Shown here: piece after piece, positions 40,539-48,553 of the stretch
Numbering within the stretch: position 1 is the stretch's first letter
How the letters are laid out: every line of letters starts with the position of its first letter
NCBI GenBank assembly: GCA_964355015.1
Contig: CAYHCE010000001.1
Location: 124,001 to 188,000 of the forward strand
Direction of reading: 5' to 3'
DNA from: CAYHCE01 sp964355015
Lineage (GTDB): Bacteria > Cyanobacteriota > Cyanobacteriia > PCC-6307 > Cyanobiaceae
Length of the DNA stretch: 64,000 nt
Program-made: the position numbers and the translations under genes
Notes under the pieces: model-generated
The model's input: only the letters and a program-made list of their open reading frames with translations
Told to the model about the DNA's origin: nothing
Database searches by the model: none

Positions 40539-41843
40539 ATGACCCTGACCGCCGTTCCGACTCCGCAGGCGATCTCCGCCCCCCAGCTGGAGATTGCCGG
40601 CGGTCGGCGTCTTTCCGGTGAGCTGCACGTCAGCGGTGCCAAGAATTCCGCCCTCGTGCTGATGGCGGCCTGCCTGATGAGTCGTGAGCCCCTGAGGCTG
40701 CGCAACGTGCCCCCCCTCACCGACATCACGGCAATGGGCGAGATCCTGGCGGCCCTCGGCGTCAAGGTCAGCCGAGGTGTCGACTGGGTCGAGCTCGATG
40801 CGGGTCATCTGAGCCAGTCAGCCCCCCCCTACGAGCTCGTCAACAGCCTGCGGGCCAGCTTCTTCTGCATCGGCCCCCTGCTGGCCCGGCTCGGTGTGGC
40901 CAAGGTCCCCTTGCCTGGCGGCTGTCAGATCGGCTCCCGCCCCGTCAGTGAGCATGTCAAGGGTCTCAAGTCCCTGGGCGCTCAGGTCATCATTGAGCAC
41001 GGTGTGGTCTCGGCCGTGGTGCCCGGCCGCAGCCATCGCCTCACCGGAGGGCACATTCATCTGGAGTGCCCCAGCGTCGGGGCCACCGAAACGCTGATGA
41101 TGGCCGCCGCCCTCGCCGACGGCGAGACGGTGATCGAGAATGCTGCCCTCGAGCCCGAGGTGGTGGATCTGGCCGGTCTGCTGATCGCCATGGGCGGCAA
41201 AGTGAGGGGCGCCGGCACCCCCACGATCACGATCGTGGGGGTCAACCGCCTGCACGGCGCCGACTACGCCGTGATACCCGATCGCATCGAGGCCGGCACC
41301 TTCCTGCTGGCGGCGGCGATCACCCGCTCCGAACTGCGGGTGAGCCCCCTGATCCCCGCGCATCTCGGAGCCGTGATCACCAAGCTGGCGGACGCCGGAT
41401 GCGAACTGACGCCCGACGGAATCGGCATGATCATCCGCGCCACCGACATCCGTGCCGTCGACCTGCGCACCCAGCCGTTCCCCGGCTTCCCCACCGACCT
41501 GCAGGCTCCTTTCATGAGCCTGCTGGCCACGGCCCGGGGCACCAGCCTGATCGTTGAGAACATCTTCGAGAACCGCCTGCAGCACGTGGCCGAGCTGCAG
41601 CGCATGGGGGCGGACATCCGCATGCAGGGCAACACCGCCGTCATCGAAGGGGTGGCCCGTCTCAGCGGCGCTCCGGTCAAGGGCACCGACCTGCGCGCCT
41701 CCGCTGCCATGGTTCTGGCTGGCCTGGCCGCCGATGGCGTCACCAGTGTCCAGGGCCTCGAGTTTCTCGATCGGGGCTATGCCGGCCTGGAAGGCAAGCT
41801 CAACGGCGTGGGCGCTTCGATCCGCCGGCTCGAGCCGAGCTGA
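40539..41843 (+). CDS. murA: UDP-N-acetylglucosamine 1-carboxyvinyltransferase
   Basis: MurA makes the first committed precursor of peptidoglycan by transferring enolpyruvate from PEP to UDP-GlcNAc. The 434-residue protein has ELHVSGAKNSALVLMAACL near 28, NVPPLTDITAMGEILAALG near 58, LRASFFCIGPLLARLG near 105 and the catalytic cysteine in LPGGCQIGSRPVSEHVKGL near 124, so it is not the fosfomycin-resistant Asp form. Later blocks include ALADGETVIENAALEPEVVD near 190 and FPTDLQAPFMSLLATARG near 314. It is flanked on both sides by tRNA-Leu genes, on opposite strands. No other mur gene is adjacent. Confidence 0.97.
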   Translation: MTLTAVPTPQAISAPQLEIAGGRRLSGELHVSGAKNSALVLMAACLMSREPLRLRNVPPLTDITAMGEILAALGVKVSRGVDWVELDAGHLSQSAPPYELVNSLRASFFCIGPLLARLGVAKVPLPGGCQIGSRPVSEHVKGLKSLGAQVIIEHGVVSAVVPGRSHRLTGGHIHLECPSVGATETLMMAAALADGETVIENAALEPEVVDLAGLLIAMGGKVRGAGTPTITIVGVNRLHGADYAVIPDRIEAGTFLLAAAITRSELRVSPLIPAHLGAVITKLADAGCELTPDGIGMIIRATDIRAVDLRTQPFPGFPTDLQAPFMSLLATARGTSLIVENIFENRLQHVAELQRMGADIRMQGNTAVIEGVARLSGAPVKGTDLRASAAMVLAGLAADGVTSVQGLEFLDRGYAGLEGKLNGVGASIRRLEPS

Positions 41844-41872
41844 GCTGTTTGCCTGCGTAAAGTCTTGTCTGC

Positions 41873-41954
41873 GGGAGCGTGCCGGAATTGGTAGACGGAC
41901 TCGACTCAAAATCGAGCGCCCTCGGGCATGTGGGTTCGAGTCCCACCGCTCCCA
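41873..41954 (+). tRNA. tRNA-Leu (anticodon CAA)
   Basis: The plus strand gives acceptor GGGAGCG pairing with CGCTCCC, discriminator A, D-arm CCGGAATTGGTAGACGG, anticodon stem CTCGA/TCGAG around loop CTCAAAA (anticodon CAA, codon UUG), a long variable arm and T-arm GTGGGTTCGAGTCCCAC. Length 82 bases; no CCA encoded. A TAAAGT element at 41858-41863 could be its -10 box. Confidence 0.96.
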
Positions 41955-41995
41955 TCCTGAGCCAAGCCCCGGCTGCAGTGGCTGCGGGCCCGCAG

Positions 41996-43213
41996 ATGGC
42001 TTCCGATGGCTCGCCCCCGTCGGCGGTGATGGACACCTACGCCCGGCTCCCCCTGGAACTGGTCAAGGGAAAGGGGGTCTGGGTCCGCGACAGGGCCGGC
42101 CGCCGCTATCTGGACTGCGTCGCCGGCATCGCCACCTGCACCCTGGGCCACAGCGACCCGGCCATGCGGCGGGCGCTCTGCCGCCAGCTTGGTCGTCTGC
42201 AGCACGTGTCCAACCTCTACCGCATTCCGGAACAGGAGCTTCTGGCAACCTGGCTTGTCAGCCGCAGCTGCGCCGATCGGGTCTTCTTCTGCAACTCCGG
42301 TGCCGAGGCCAACGAAGCCGCCATCAAGCTCGCCCGCAAGCACGGTCACACCGTGCGGGGCATCGAGCGCCCGATCATCCTCACGGCCCAGGCCAGTTTC
42401 CACGGCCGCACCCTGGCGGCGGTGAGCGCCACCGGTCAGCCGAAGTACCACCAGGGCTTCGAGCCGCTGGTGGAGGGGTTCCGCTTCTTCCCCTACAACG
42501 ACACCGCCGCCTTCGAAGCCCTGCTGGCGGAGTGCGAGGCGGATGGGCCGCGGGTGGCGGCGGTGCTGCTGGAGCCCCTGCAGGGCGAGGGTGGGGTCCA
42601 TCCTGGGGATCCGGCCTTCTTCCGGCGTGTGCGTGAGCTCTGCGATGAACGGCGCATCCTGCTGATCTTCGACGAAGTGCAGATCGGGGTGGGTCGCAGC
42701 GGCTCCCTCTGGGGATACGACAAGCTCGGCGTCGAGCCCGACGCCTTCACCATGGCAAAGGGGCTCGGGGGCGGGATCCCGATCGGTGCCCTGGCCGTGA
42801 AGGCGGCGGCCGACCACTTCAAGCCCGGCGAGCACGCCAGCACCTTCGGCGGCAACCCGTTTGCCTGCCGGGCCGGTCTCACAGTGGTGGAGGAGCTGGA
42901 ACGCCGCCTGTTGGTGCCCCATGTGCAGCGTATGGGCGAGCTCCTGCAGCAGTTGCTGGCCGACCTGGTCGGGCGCCATCCCCAGCTGCTGGAAGGGGTG
43001 AGGGGCTGGGGTCTGCTGCAGGGTCTCGTGCTCCGCCCCGATGGCCCCACGGCCCCGCAGATCGTGCTCGGGGCGATCGAGGCAGGCCTGCTGGTGGTGC
43101 CGGCCGGTCCGCGGGTGGTGCGCCTGGTACCACCGCTGGTGATCAAGCCCCGCCAGCTCCGGCTGGCGGTGACGCGCCTGGAGCAGGCGCTGCTGGCGGT
43201 CAGCCGGGCCTGA
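41996..43213 (+). CDS. argD: Acetylornithine aminotransferase
   Basis: ArgD makes N-acetylornithine in arginine synthesis. Starting at the ATG at 41996 the protein has 405 residues; a second ATG at 42029 (MDTYARLPLELVKG) is also possible. The open frame reaches back into tRNA-Leu, which cannot be coding. Marks: YLDCVAGIATCTLGHSDP near 37, VFFCNSGAEANEAAIKLARK near 95, SFHGRTLAAVSATGQPKYH near 131, LLIFDEVQIGVGRSG near 222 and the PLP lysine in TMAKGLGGGIPIGALAVK near 252, then HASTFGGNPFACRAG near 282. It is a clear class III aminotransferase. folC follows after 17 bases. Confidence 0.93.
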   Translation: MASDGSPPSAVMDTYARLPLELVKGKGVWVRDRAGRRYLDCVAGIATCTLGHSDPAMRRALCRQLGRLQHVSNLYRIPEQELLATWLVSRSCADRVFFCNSGAEANEAAIKLARKHGHTVRGIERPIILTAQASFHGRTLAAVSATGQPKYHQGFEPLVEGFRFFPYNDTAAFEALLAECEADGPRVAAVLLEPLQGEGGVHPGDPAFFRRVRELCDERRILLIFDEVQIGVGRSGSLWGYDKLGVEPDAFTMAKGLGGGIPIGALAVKAAADHFKPGEHASTFGGNPFACRAGLTVVEELERRLLVPHVQRMGELLQQLLADLVGRHPQLLEGVRGWGLLQGLVLRPDGPTAPQIVLGAIEAGLLVVPAGPRVVRLVPPLVIKPRQLRLAVTRLEQALLAVSRA

Positions 43214-43230
43214 ACAGGCCCGGTCGTGGC

Positions 43231-44541
43231 ATGAACACCGTCGACCCCTTCGCCGATCTGATCGAACCGTTCGGCCGCCGGGGCGTGGATCTCGGCCTGG
43301 AGCGGCTGCAGGCGGCCCTGGCGGAACTCGGCCATCCGGAGCGCCGCTTCGCGGCCGTCCAGGTGGCCGGCACGAACGGCAAGGGATCGATCTCCACCCT
43401 GGTGCATGCCGCTCTCACGGCCGCAGGCCTGCGCTGTGGCCTCTACACCTCTCCCCACCTGGTGAGCTGGTGCGAGCGGATCCGGCTGGGAAACACCCTG
43501 ATTGCGGCCACCGAGCTGCGCCGTCTGCTCGGTGGCCTCCAGTCGCTGGCCCGCCGCCATGACCTCACCCCCTTCGAGCTGGTGACGGCGGCCGCTTTTC
43601 TGGCCTTCGCGGATGCCGGCCAGGAGATCGTGGTGCTGGAGGTTGGACTGGGGGGGCGGCTGGATGCCACCACCGTCCACCCTGACCGCCAGGTGCTCGG
43701 GTTCGGAGCGATCGGAATCGACCATGCCGAGTTCCTCGGGTCCACGCTGGCGGCGATCGCCGCGGAGAAGGCCGGTGTGATGGGTCCCGCCAGCCTGGCC
43801 GTGAGTGGCCCCCAGCCGCCGCAGGTCACGGCGGTGCTGCAGGCCCGGGCCCGGGCCTGCGGCAGCGAACTGATCTGGGTGGAACCGCTGGCCTCCAGCG
43901 GTTCCGAGCTGGTGGCGGGCGCGCGACGCTGGCGCTGCGGACTGCCGGGAGCGGTGCAGCGCCACAACGCCGCCGTGGCGATCGGCATGCTCGAGGCCCT
44001 GCGTCGGCGAGGCTGGACGGTACCCGATCAGGCGATCGACGCAGGCTTCGCCGCGGCCCGCTGGCCTGGAAGGCTGCAGCCGGTGCGCTGGCGCGGCTAC
44101 CCCCTGCTGCTGGATGGCGCCCATAACGTGCCGGCGGCGGTGGCGCTGCGGGCCGAACTGGATCGTGGCCGTGGTGCCTGCCCGGCGGCTGTAGGGGGTC
44201 GACGCTGGGTGCTGGGAATCCTGGCGAACAAGCAGGCGCCCGAAATGATCGCGATTCTGCTGGCCCCGGGCGATCGGGTCTGGCTGGTGCCGGTGTGCGG
44301 CCATGCCAGCTGGAACCGCGAGACACTCCTCGCTGCTGCGCCGGAGTTGGCCGGCCGGATCCAGGCCTGCCCCGGGTTCGAGCAGGCTCTTGCCGCCGCC
44401 AGCGCTGCGGCCGGCAGCGGGCCCGTGCTGGTGGCGGGATCGCTCTATCTGCTGGGCGCCGTGCTGGGGAGCGGCGATCTGGACGCTGACCCCGACCCAG
44501 ATCCCGACCCCTGTCCAGGGTCCGCGGCCGAGGGAGAGTGA
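43231..44541 (+). CDS. folC: Folylpolyglutamate synthase / dihydrofolate synthase
   Basis: FolC adds glutamates to folates and, in bacteria, also makes dihydrofolate from dihydropteroate. The 436-residue protein is a Mur ligase-fold enzyme with P-loop VAGTNGKGSISTLVHAAL near 45, LYTSPHLVSWCERIRLG near 71, VVLEVGLGGRLDATTVHP near 134, IGIDHAEFLGSTLAAIAAEK near 162 and LLDGAHNVPAAVALRAEL near 292. The last ~15 residues are a run of Asp-Pro repeats (DADPDPDPDP) not present in the family. The stop overlaps the GTG start of the pentapeptide-repeat gene by four bases. Confidence 0.93.
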   Translation: MNTVDPFADLIEPFGRRGVDLGLERLQAALAELGHPERRFAAVQVAGTNGKGSISTLVHAALTAAGLRCGLYTSPHLVSWCERIRLGNTLIAATELRRLLGGLQSLARRHDLTPFELVTAAAFLAFADAGQEIVVLEVGLGGRLDATTVHPDRQVLGFGAIGIDHAEFLGSTLAAIAAEKAGVMGPASLAVSGPQPPQVTAVLQARARACGSELIWVEPLASSGSELVAGARRWRCGLPGAVQRHNAAVAIGMLEALRRRGWTVPDQAIDAGFAAARWPGRLQPVRWRGYPLLLDGAHNVPAAVALRAELDRGRGACPAAVGGRRWVLGILANKQAPEMIAILLAPGDRVWLVPVCGHASWNRETLLAAAPELAGRIQACPGFEQALAAASAAAGSGPVLVAGSLYLLGAVLGSGDLDADPDPDPDPCPGSAAEGE

Positions 44542-45140
44542 GGGGACGACTCCGAGGCAGGGATGTGGACGCAGCAGGACGGAGCGATCGGGGGCTGGTG
44601 ACGGGCCTGGCCCTGCTGCTGGGGCTGTTCGGCGCGCTGATCGTCCTGATCACCCCAGGCCCCCACGCAGGCGCCGCGCTGGCGCTCGACACCGCCAGCG
44701 GCTTGGGCCTGCAGGACCGGGCCCTGTTCCAGGACCGGGTGGACTACACCCTCACCAACCAGGATGGTCAGGACTTCAGCGGGCAGCAGCTCGCCAACAC
44801 CTCCTTCGCCGGCGCCCAGGCCCGGGATGCCAACTTCAGCGGCGCCAATCTGCATGGCGCGATCCTGACCCAGGCATCCTTTCTGCGCGGGGACTTCAGC
44901 GGTGCCGATCTCTCCGATGCCCTGATGGATCGGGCCGATTTCAGCGAGACCGATCTCAGCGGGGCCCTGCTCAGTGGCGTGATCGCCTCAGGCAGCAGTT
45001 TCAGCGGCGCCCGGATCGATGGCGCCGATTTCAGTGATGCCCTGCTCGATCGCTCCGATCAGCGTGCCCTCTGTCAGCGGGCGCGGGGCACCCACCCGGT
45101 GACGGGCGTCAGCACCCGGGCCAGCCTGGAGTGCTCCTGA
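44538..45140 (+). CDS. Pentapeptide-repeat protein
   Basis: The 200-residue protein has a signal-anchor helix (VTGLALLLGLFGALIVLITP near residue 21) and then about 15 pentapeptide units of the A(D/N)LxG type: NFSGANLHGA, FSGADLSDALMDRADF and FSGARIDGADFSDALLDRSD, from about residue 68 to 175. These build a right-handed quadrilateral beta-helix. Many cyanobacteria have large families of these; most have no known role. The C-terminus has a Cys pair (ALCQRA and SLECS), as in lumenal members. It starts at a GTG that overlaps folC. The helix suggests it is exported to the lumen or periplasm. Confidence 0.88.
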   Translation: MRGRLRGRDVDAAGRSDRGLVTGLALLLGLFGALIVLITPGPHAGAALALDTASGLGLQDRALFQDRVDYTLTNQDGQDFSGQQLANTSFAGAQARDANFSGANLHGAILTQASFLRGDFSGADLSDALMDRADFSETDLSGALLSGVIASGSSFSGARIDGADFSDALLDRSDQRALCQRARGTHPVTGVSTRASLECS

Positions 45141-46610
45141 TCAGAGCCGTCCACGCCAGCCCCGCAGCTTGCCCGGATTGAGGAGCCCGCCCGGGTCGTA
45201 AGCCACCTTGGCGGCCACCTGGTCGGCGTCGATCACCCCCAGCCCGCCGTCTTCGACGGTGAACACATGGGGATTGAAGAGCACGGCGCCCAGATCCCGG
45301 GCCTGTTCCATCAGTTCCAGCAGCGCCTCTGCTCCGCGCCAGCGCACCAGGGGCAGGCCCGCCAGTCGCTGGACGCCCAGCTGGCGCACCCCCTCAAGGT
45401 GCCAGAGCAGATCATCTCCCCATTGCTGTTTCAGCGCGGCCAGGGCTGGCGCCTCCGGCCGCGGCAGCAGCATCTGCAGGTAGGTCCAGCCGGGATCCTG
45501 GGCGCGGATGTGCAGGGTTGTGTGGTTCCAGCTCAGTTCCCGCAGCGGCAGGCCGCGGCTGTCCCCCTCCGCCGCCTGCCATACGAGGCTGCCCCCGAGT
45601 TGCCTGAGCAGTGGCTCCAGGGCCGGCAGGCCATCCGGTGCGGCGAGCAGCAGCAGCCGATGGCCGGCCACGGCTGGGCATCCCCCCAGTGGTGCCTGGC
45701 CGTGAGGATGTCCACCCGGCAGCGGCAGCCGGCGCGCCACGGCCTCCTCAAGCAGGCAGAGCGACTGCAGCAGCAGGGCGGTGGCGGGCAGCACGCAGGC
45801 GGCCTCCAGCGCCGCCTCCCAGCCTGAGAACTCCACCACAAGCTGCTGCCAGGTCACTGCGGCCGTGGTGGGTACGGTGACCGCGGTGAGGATGCCGTTG
45901 GTGCCGTAAGCGTGGTTGAGCGCTCGGCTGGCGTCGGCCGTGAGCTGCAGCAGCTGCGGTTCCGGTTCCAGGGTCACCACTTCCAGCCCGAGCAGGTTGC
46001 CGCAATCGCGCAGGAAGCCCCAGCGCAGGGAACCGATCCCGCCCGAGCCACCGGCGATGAAGCCGCCCAGAGTGGCGCTGCGTCGGGTGCTGGGGGCCAG
46101 CCGCAGCTCCCGGCCAAGCGGGGCCAGCTGCTGGTCCAGATCGGCCAGCAGGCACCCTGCCTCTGCGGTGAGAACGCCGGTGGCGGCATCGAAGCGGCGC
46201 ACTCGGTCCAGACCGCTCAGATCGAGCACGACCCCGCCGGCCAGCGGTACGCACTGGCCGTAGTTGCCCGTGCCGGCGCCCCGCAGCGTGAGCGCCACGC
46301 CCTGGCGGGCGCAGGCTGCCGCCACCCGCCGCACCTGGTCGGTATCGCTCGCCTTCACCACCAGCTGGGCGTGGCGGCCGGCCAGCAGTGGCGTCAGCAC
46401 CGGGGAGTAGTCGAAGCAGTCGCGGGAGAGGCGCTCCAGCTCCGGGCCACCACGGATCAGCCGCAGGCCGCGAGCCCCGCCCGCTGCCGCACCGCTCAGT
46501 TCCGCCGCCAGGGCGTCGAGCTGCTCTGCCGTGGCTGGCAGCGGCAGCTTCGTGGGCAGGGCGGTGGCCAGTGGGATCGGGTCCGGAAACGGGGAGCTGG
46601 GGAGGGACAT
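45141..46610 (-). CDS. FAD-binding oxidoreductase, GlcD-like
   Basis: The 489-residue protein begins at the ATG at 46610. It has a PCMH-type FAD domain: QLVVKASDTDQVRRVAAACA near 81, then TLRGAGTGNYGQCVPLAGGV near 107 and STRRSATLGGFIAGGSGGIG near 173. The C-terminal part (LGAVLFNPHVFTVEDGGLG near 440, KVAYDPGGLLNPGKLRGW at the end) is the FAD-linked oxidase cap typical of glycolate/D-lactate dehydrogenases of the GlcD group. The substrate is a 2-hydroxy acid by family, but not provable here. No glcE or glcF partner is adjacent. An amidohydrolase gene lies 50 bases upstream on the same strand. Confidence 0.82.
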   Translation of the reverse strand: MSLPSSPFPDPIPLATALPTKLPLPATAEQLDALAAELSGAAAGGARGLRLIRGGPELERLSRDCFDYSPVLTPLLAGRHAQLVVKASDTDQVRRVAAACARQGVALTLRGAGTGNYGQCVPLAGGVVLDLSGLDRVRRFDAATGVLTAEAGCLLADLDQQLAPLGRELRLAPSTRRSATLGGFIAGGSGGIGSLRWGFLRDCGNLLGLEVVTLEPEPQLLQLTADASRALNHAYGTNGILTAVTVPTTAAVTWQQLVVEFSGWEAALEAACVLPATALLLQSLCLLEEAVARRLPLPGGHPHGQAPLGGCPAVAGHRLLLLAAPDGLPALEPLLRQLGGSLVWQAAEGDSRGLPLRELSWNHTTLHIRAQDPGWTYLQMLLPRPEAPALAALKQQWGDDLLWHLEGVRQLGVQRLAGLPLVRWRGAEALLELMEQARDLGAVLFNPHVFTVEDGGLGVIDADQVAAKVAYDPGGLLNPGKLRGWRGRL

Positions 46611-46660
46611 GGCAGGGGTGGCGGGGAAGCAGGATCTGGTCTGCGGGGACAGGGAGCCCC

Positions 46661-47992
46661 CTAGTGGCCCCAGTGGCCGTCGCCCCCCTCCGCCAGGGCC
46701 TCCAGCTGGGGCAGCAACGGGGCTGGTGACGGCGGCGGCAGCCAGCGCCCTGCCCGCAGCACCCGCCGTTCGGGGGTGCGGGCCAGCAGTTCGCTCCAGC
46801 TGCCAGCCGCCAGCACCACCAGATCGGCCGGCGCCCCCTCCCGCAGCACACCGTCCCAGGCCAGACCCAGCAGCCGCGAGGCCGCCGTGGTGAAGGGAGT
46901 CAGGCCCTGACGCTGCCATGGGGCCAGGTGGGCCGCCGGCACGGCCAGGCGCAAGAGGTCGATCGGATCGAAGTCGCCCCCGGGATGCCAGGGGTCCTGC
47001 ACGTTGTCGCCGCCCACCGCCACGGTCACGCCGGCACGCTGCAGCTGGCGGATCGGCGCCAGCGGCCGCTGCGACGGCGTGCCGCCAGGGCGGTGGCCCA
47101 GCAGCCAGAGATTGGTGGGCGGCAGGGCCACCACCGCCAACCCCGCCTCCGCCATCGCCTCGGCCAGAGGCTGCAGCCGCCGGGGCGACAGCTGGGACAT
47201 GCTGCAGCTGTGGCTGCAGCTGACCGGCACGGCGATCCGGTGCTCGCGCACGAGGCGCGCCACCAGGGCCACGCCCGCACCGCCCCCTGCGCCACTTTCA
47301 TCCACATGCAGATCGACGCCGCAGCCAAGGGTGTCGGCCAGTTGAAGCAGGGCCAGCAGGCCTTCGGCGTCCCCCCCGTCCGGTGGGAAGGGGGCCCCGA
47401 GCACACCGCCGAGCAGAAGGGTGCCCGGCGCCCCGGAGCCGGTCAGCCGCCGGGCCAGGGATTCTCCTTCCGGCGTGGCCCAGTGCCGCACCGGCACCAG
47501 GGCTGCCAGCTGAAGCGTGAGACGACCCCGCCACTCCTGCTGGAGCTCCAGCAGGGCCACCCAGCTCGGGTCGGACCCGGGCCCCAGGCTGTCCACGTGA
47601 CTGCGCATGGCGCGCAGTCCCTGGCGCCAGGCCCGCTGCAGAGCCCGCTCGCCGCGTCGGCGGATCCGCTCGACGCTGCGCTCGAGATGCTCGGCCTGGT
47701 TGGCGACCAGCGCTGCGGCCATCGTGCCGGCCCGGTTCGGGTGCTGCTCCCAGCTGAACGCCTTGTCCAGGTGGGCGTGGGGCTCCACCGGGGGTGTGAG
47801 GGCCAGAGGCAGCCGCTCCCCAGGGGTGGCTGCATGGGGTCGGATCGAGCGAATCCGTCCCCCGGCGTGCTCCAGCCGCACCGCCAGCAGGCCGTCCTCG
47901 TCGGCCGCCGGCAGATCGCTGCGCAAGGGGTCCAACAGGCAGCGGGGCAGCCGCAGGGGCGGCAGCAAGGTCGGGTCCTGGTCCTTCACCAT
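46661..47992 (-). CDS. Amidohydrolase, cytosine deaminase-like
   Basis: The 443-residue protein has the metal-binding marks of the cytosine/creatinine deaminase branch of amidohydrolases: PPVEPHAHLDKAFSW near residue 67, MRSHVDSLGPGSDPSW near 127, VDLHVDESGAGGGAGV near 230, VPVSCSHSCSMSQLSP near 259 and the late VAVGGDNVQDPWHPGGDFDP near 334. The paired His, the later His and the Asp of the metal site are all visible. It probably deaminates or hydrolyses a ring N-compound, but the substrate is unknown. It lies upstream of the FAD enzyme gene on the same strand; its start overlaps the DUF4359 gene by seven bases. Confidence 0.8.
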   Translation of the reverse strand: MVKDQDPTLLPPLRLPRCLLDPLRSDLPAADEDGLLAVRLEHAGGRIRSIRPHAATPGERLPLALTPPVEPHAHLDKAFSWEQHPNRAGTMAAALVANQAEHLERSVERIRRRGERALQRAWRQGLRAMRSHVDSLGPGSDPSWVALLELQQEWRGRLTLQLAALVPVRHWATPEGESLARRLTGSGAPGTLLLGGVLGAPFPPDGGDAEGLLALLQLADTLGCGVDLHVDESGAGGGAGVALVARLVREHRIAVPVSCSHSCSMSQLSPRRLQPLAEAMAEAGLAVVALPPTNLWLLGHRPGGTPSQRPLAPIRQLQRAGVTVAVGGDNVQDPWHPGGDFDPIDLLRLAVPAAHLAPWQRQGLTPFTTAASRLLGLAWDGVLREGAPADLVVLAAGSWSELLARTPERRVLRAGRWLPPPSPAPLLPQLEALAEGGDGHWGH

Positions 47993-48438
47993 GACGTGCT
48001 GGCCTGTCCCCCGGACCGCTCCTCGCTGCGGTCGCTGGAGGTGGAAAGGATCCGGAACCGGCCGGCCCCGGCCAGGGTCAGCACCCGGTAGCGCGGCAGA
48101 TCCAGCAGGGGCAGCACGCTCGCACCGCCGATTTCCGTGCGGTAGAGGCTGAACACGCCGAAGTTCTCGCGTCGGGTGTTCTGCAGCGCCAGGGCGCCCA
48201 GCACCTTCCTCTGGTTGCGGATCAGCTCCGGACAGTTCTGCAGCACCAGCTGCAGGGGCATCGGCAGGCGACCCCGGCAGACCTCGTCCACCGCCAGTTC
48301 CACCAGCTGATCAGCGGCGAAGCCTTCGAACTCCTCCGGGCCGGGATTGGTCATCGCCAGGGCCGTGCCGCTGATGGCGACCAGGATGGCCAGAACCGCA
48401 CAGGAGCGGGCGGACCGGAACGGCGGGGCGGTCCTCAC
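47986..48438 (-). CDS. DUF4359 family exported protein
   Basis: The 150-residue protein begins with a signal sequence or anchor (SARSCAVLAILVAISGTALA) followed by MTNPGPEEFEGFAADQLVEL near residue 29, which is the hallmark of DUF4359. Two Cys (DEVCRGR and LQNCPELI) could form a disulfide. The later part NTRRENFGVFSLYRTEIGG and GAGRFRILSTS fit the same family. No function is known; the signal places it in the membrane or periplasm. It is followed directly by the amidohydrolase gene and begins 42 bases from tRNA-His on the other strand. Confidence 0.75.
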   Translation of the reverse strand: MRTAPPFRSARSCAVLAILVAISGTALAMTNPGPEEFEGFAADQLVELAVDEVCRGRLPMPLQLVLQNCPELIRNQRKVLGALALQNTRRENFGVFSLYRTEIGGASVLPLLDLPRYRVLTLAGAGRFRILSTSSDRSEERSGGQASTSW

Positions 48439-48461
48439 GGGGACGGGGCGGGGCTTCTTGA

Positions 48462-48467
48462 TACATT
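48462..48467 (+). promoter_or_regulatory. Putative -10 element of tRNA-His
   Basis: TACATT, within TTGATACATTGG, lies 13 bases before the tRNA-His 5' end, which is the right distance for a start a few bases into the leader. No clear -35 box was seen. Confidence 0.35.
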
Positions 48468-48479
48468 GGCAAAGACCAC

Positions 48480-48553
48480 GGCGGGCGTAGCCAAGTGGTT
48501 AAGGCAGCGGCTTGTGGCGCCGCCATTCGGGGGTTCGAGTCCCCTCGCTCGCC
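48480..48553 (+). tRNA. tRNA-His (anticodon GTG)
   Basis: Acceptor GCGGGCG pairs with CGCTCGC with one G-U pair. The extra G at -1 (48480) faces C at 48553, as is special to histidine tRNA. D-arm TAGCCAAGTGGTTAAGGCA, anticodon stem GCGGC/GCCGC around loop TTGTGGC (anticodon GTG), T-arm GGGGGTTCGAGTCCCCT. The stop codon of the opposite-strand DUF1611 gene lies inside this tRNA, in antisense. Confidence 0.97.

Noticed and set aside
41879..41995. Start of argD inside tRNA-Leu
   Set aside because: The first residues are the translation of a tRNA; the ATG at 41996 fits the family.
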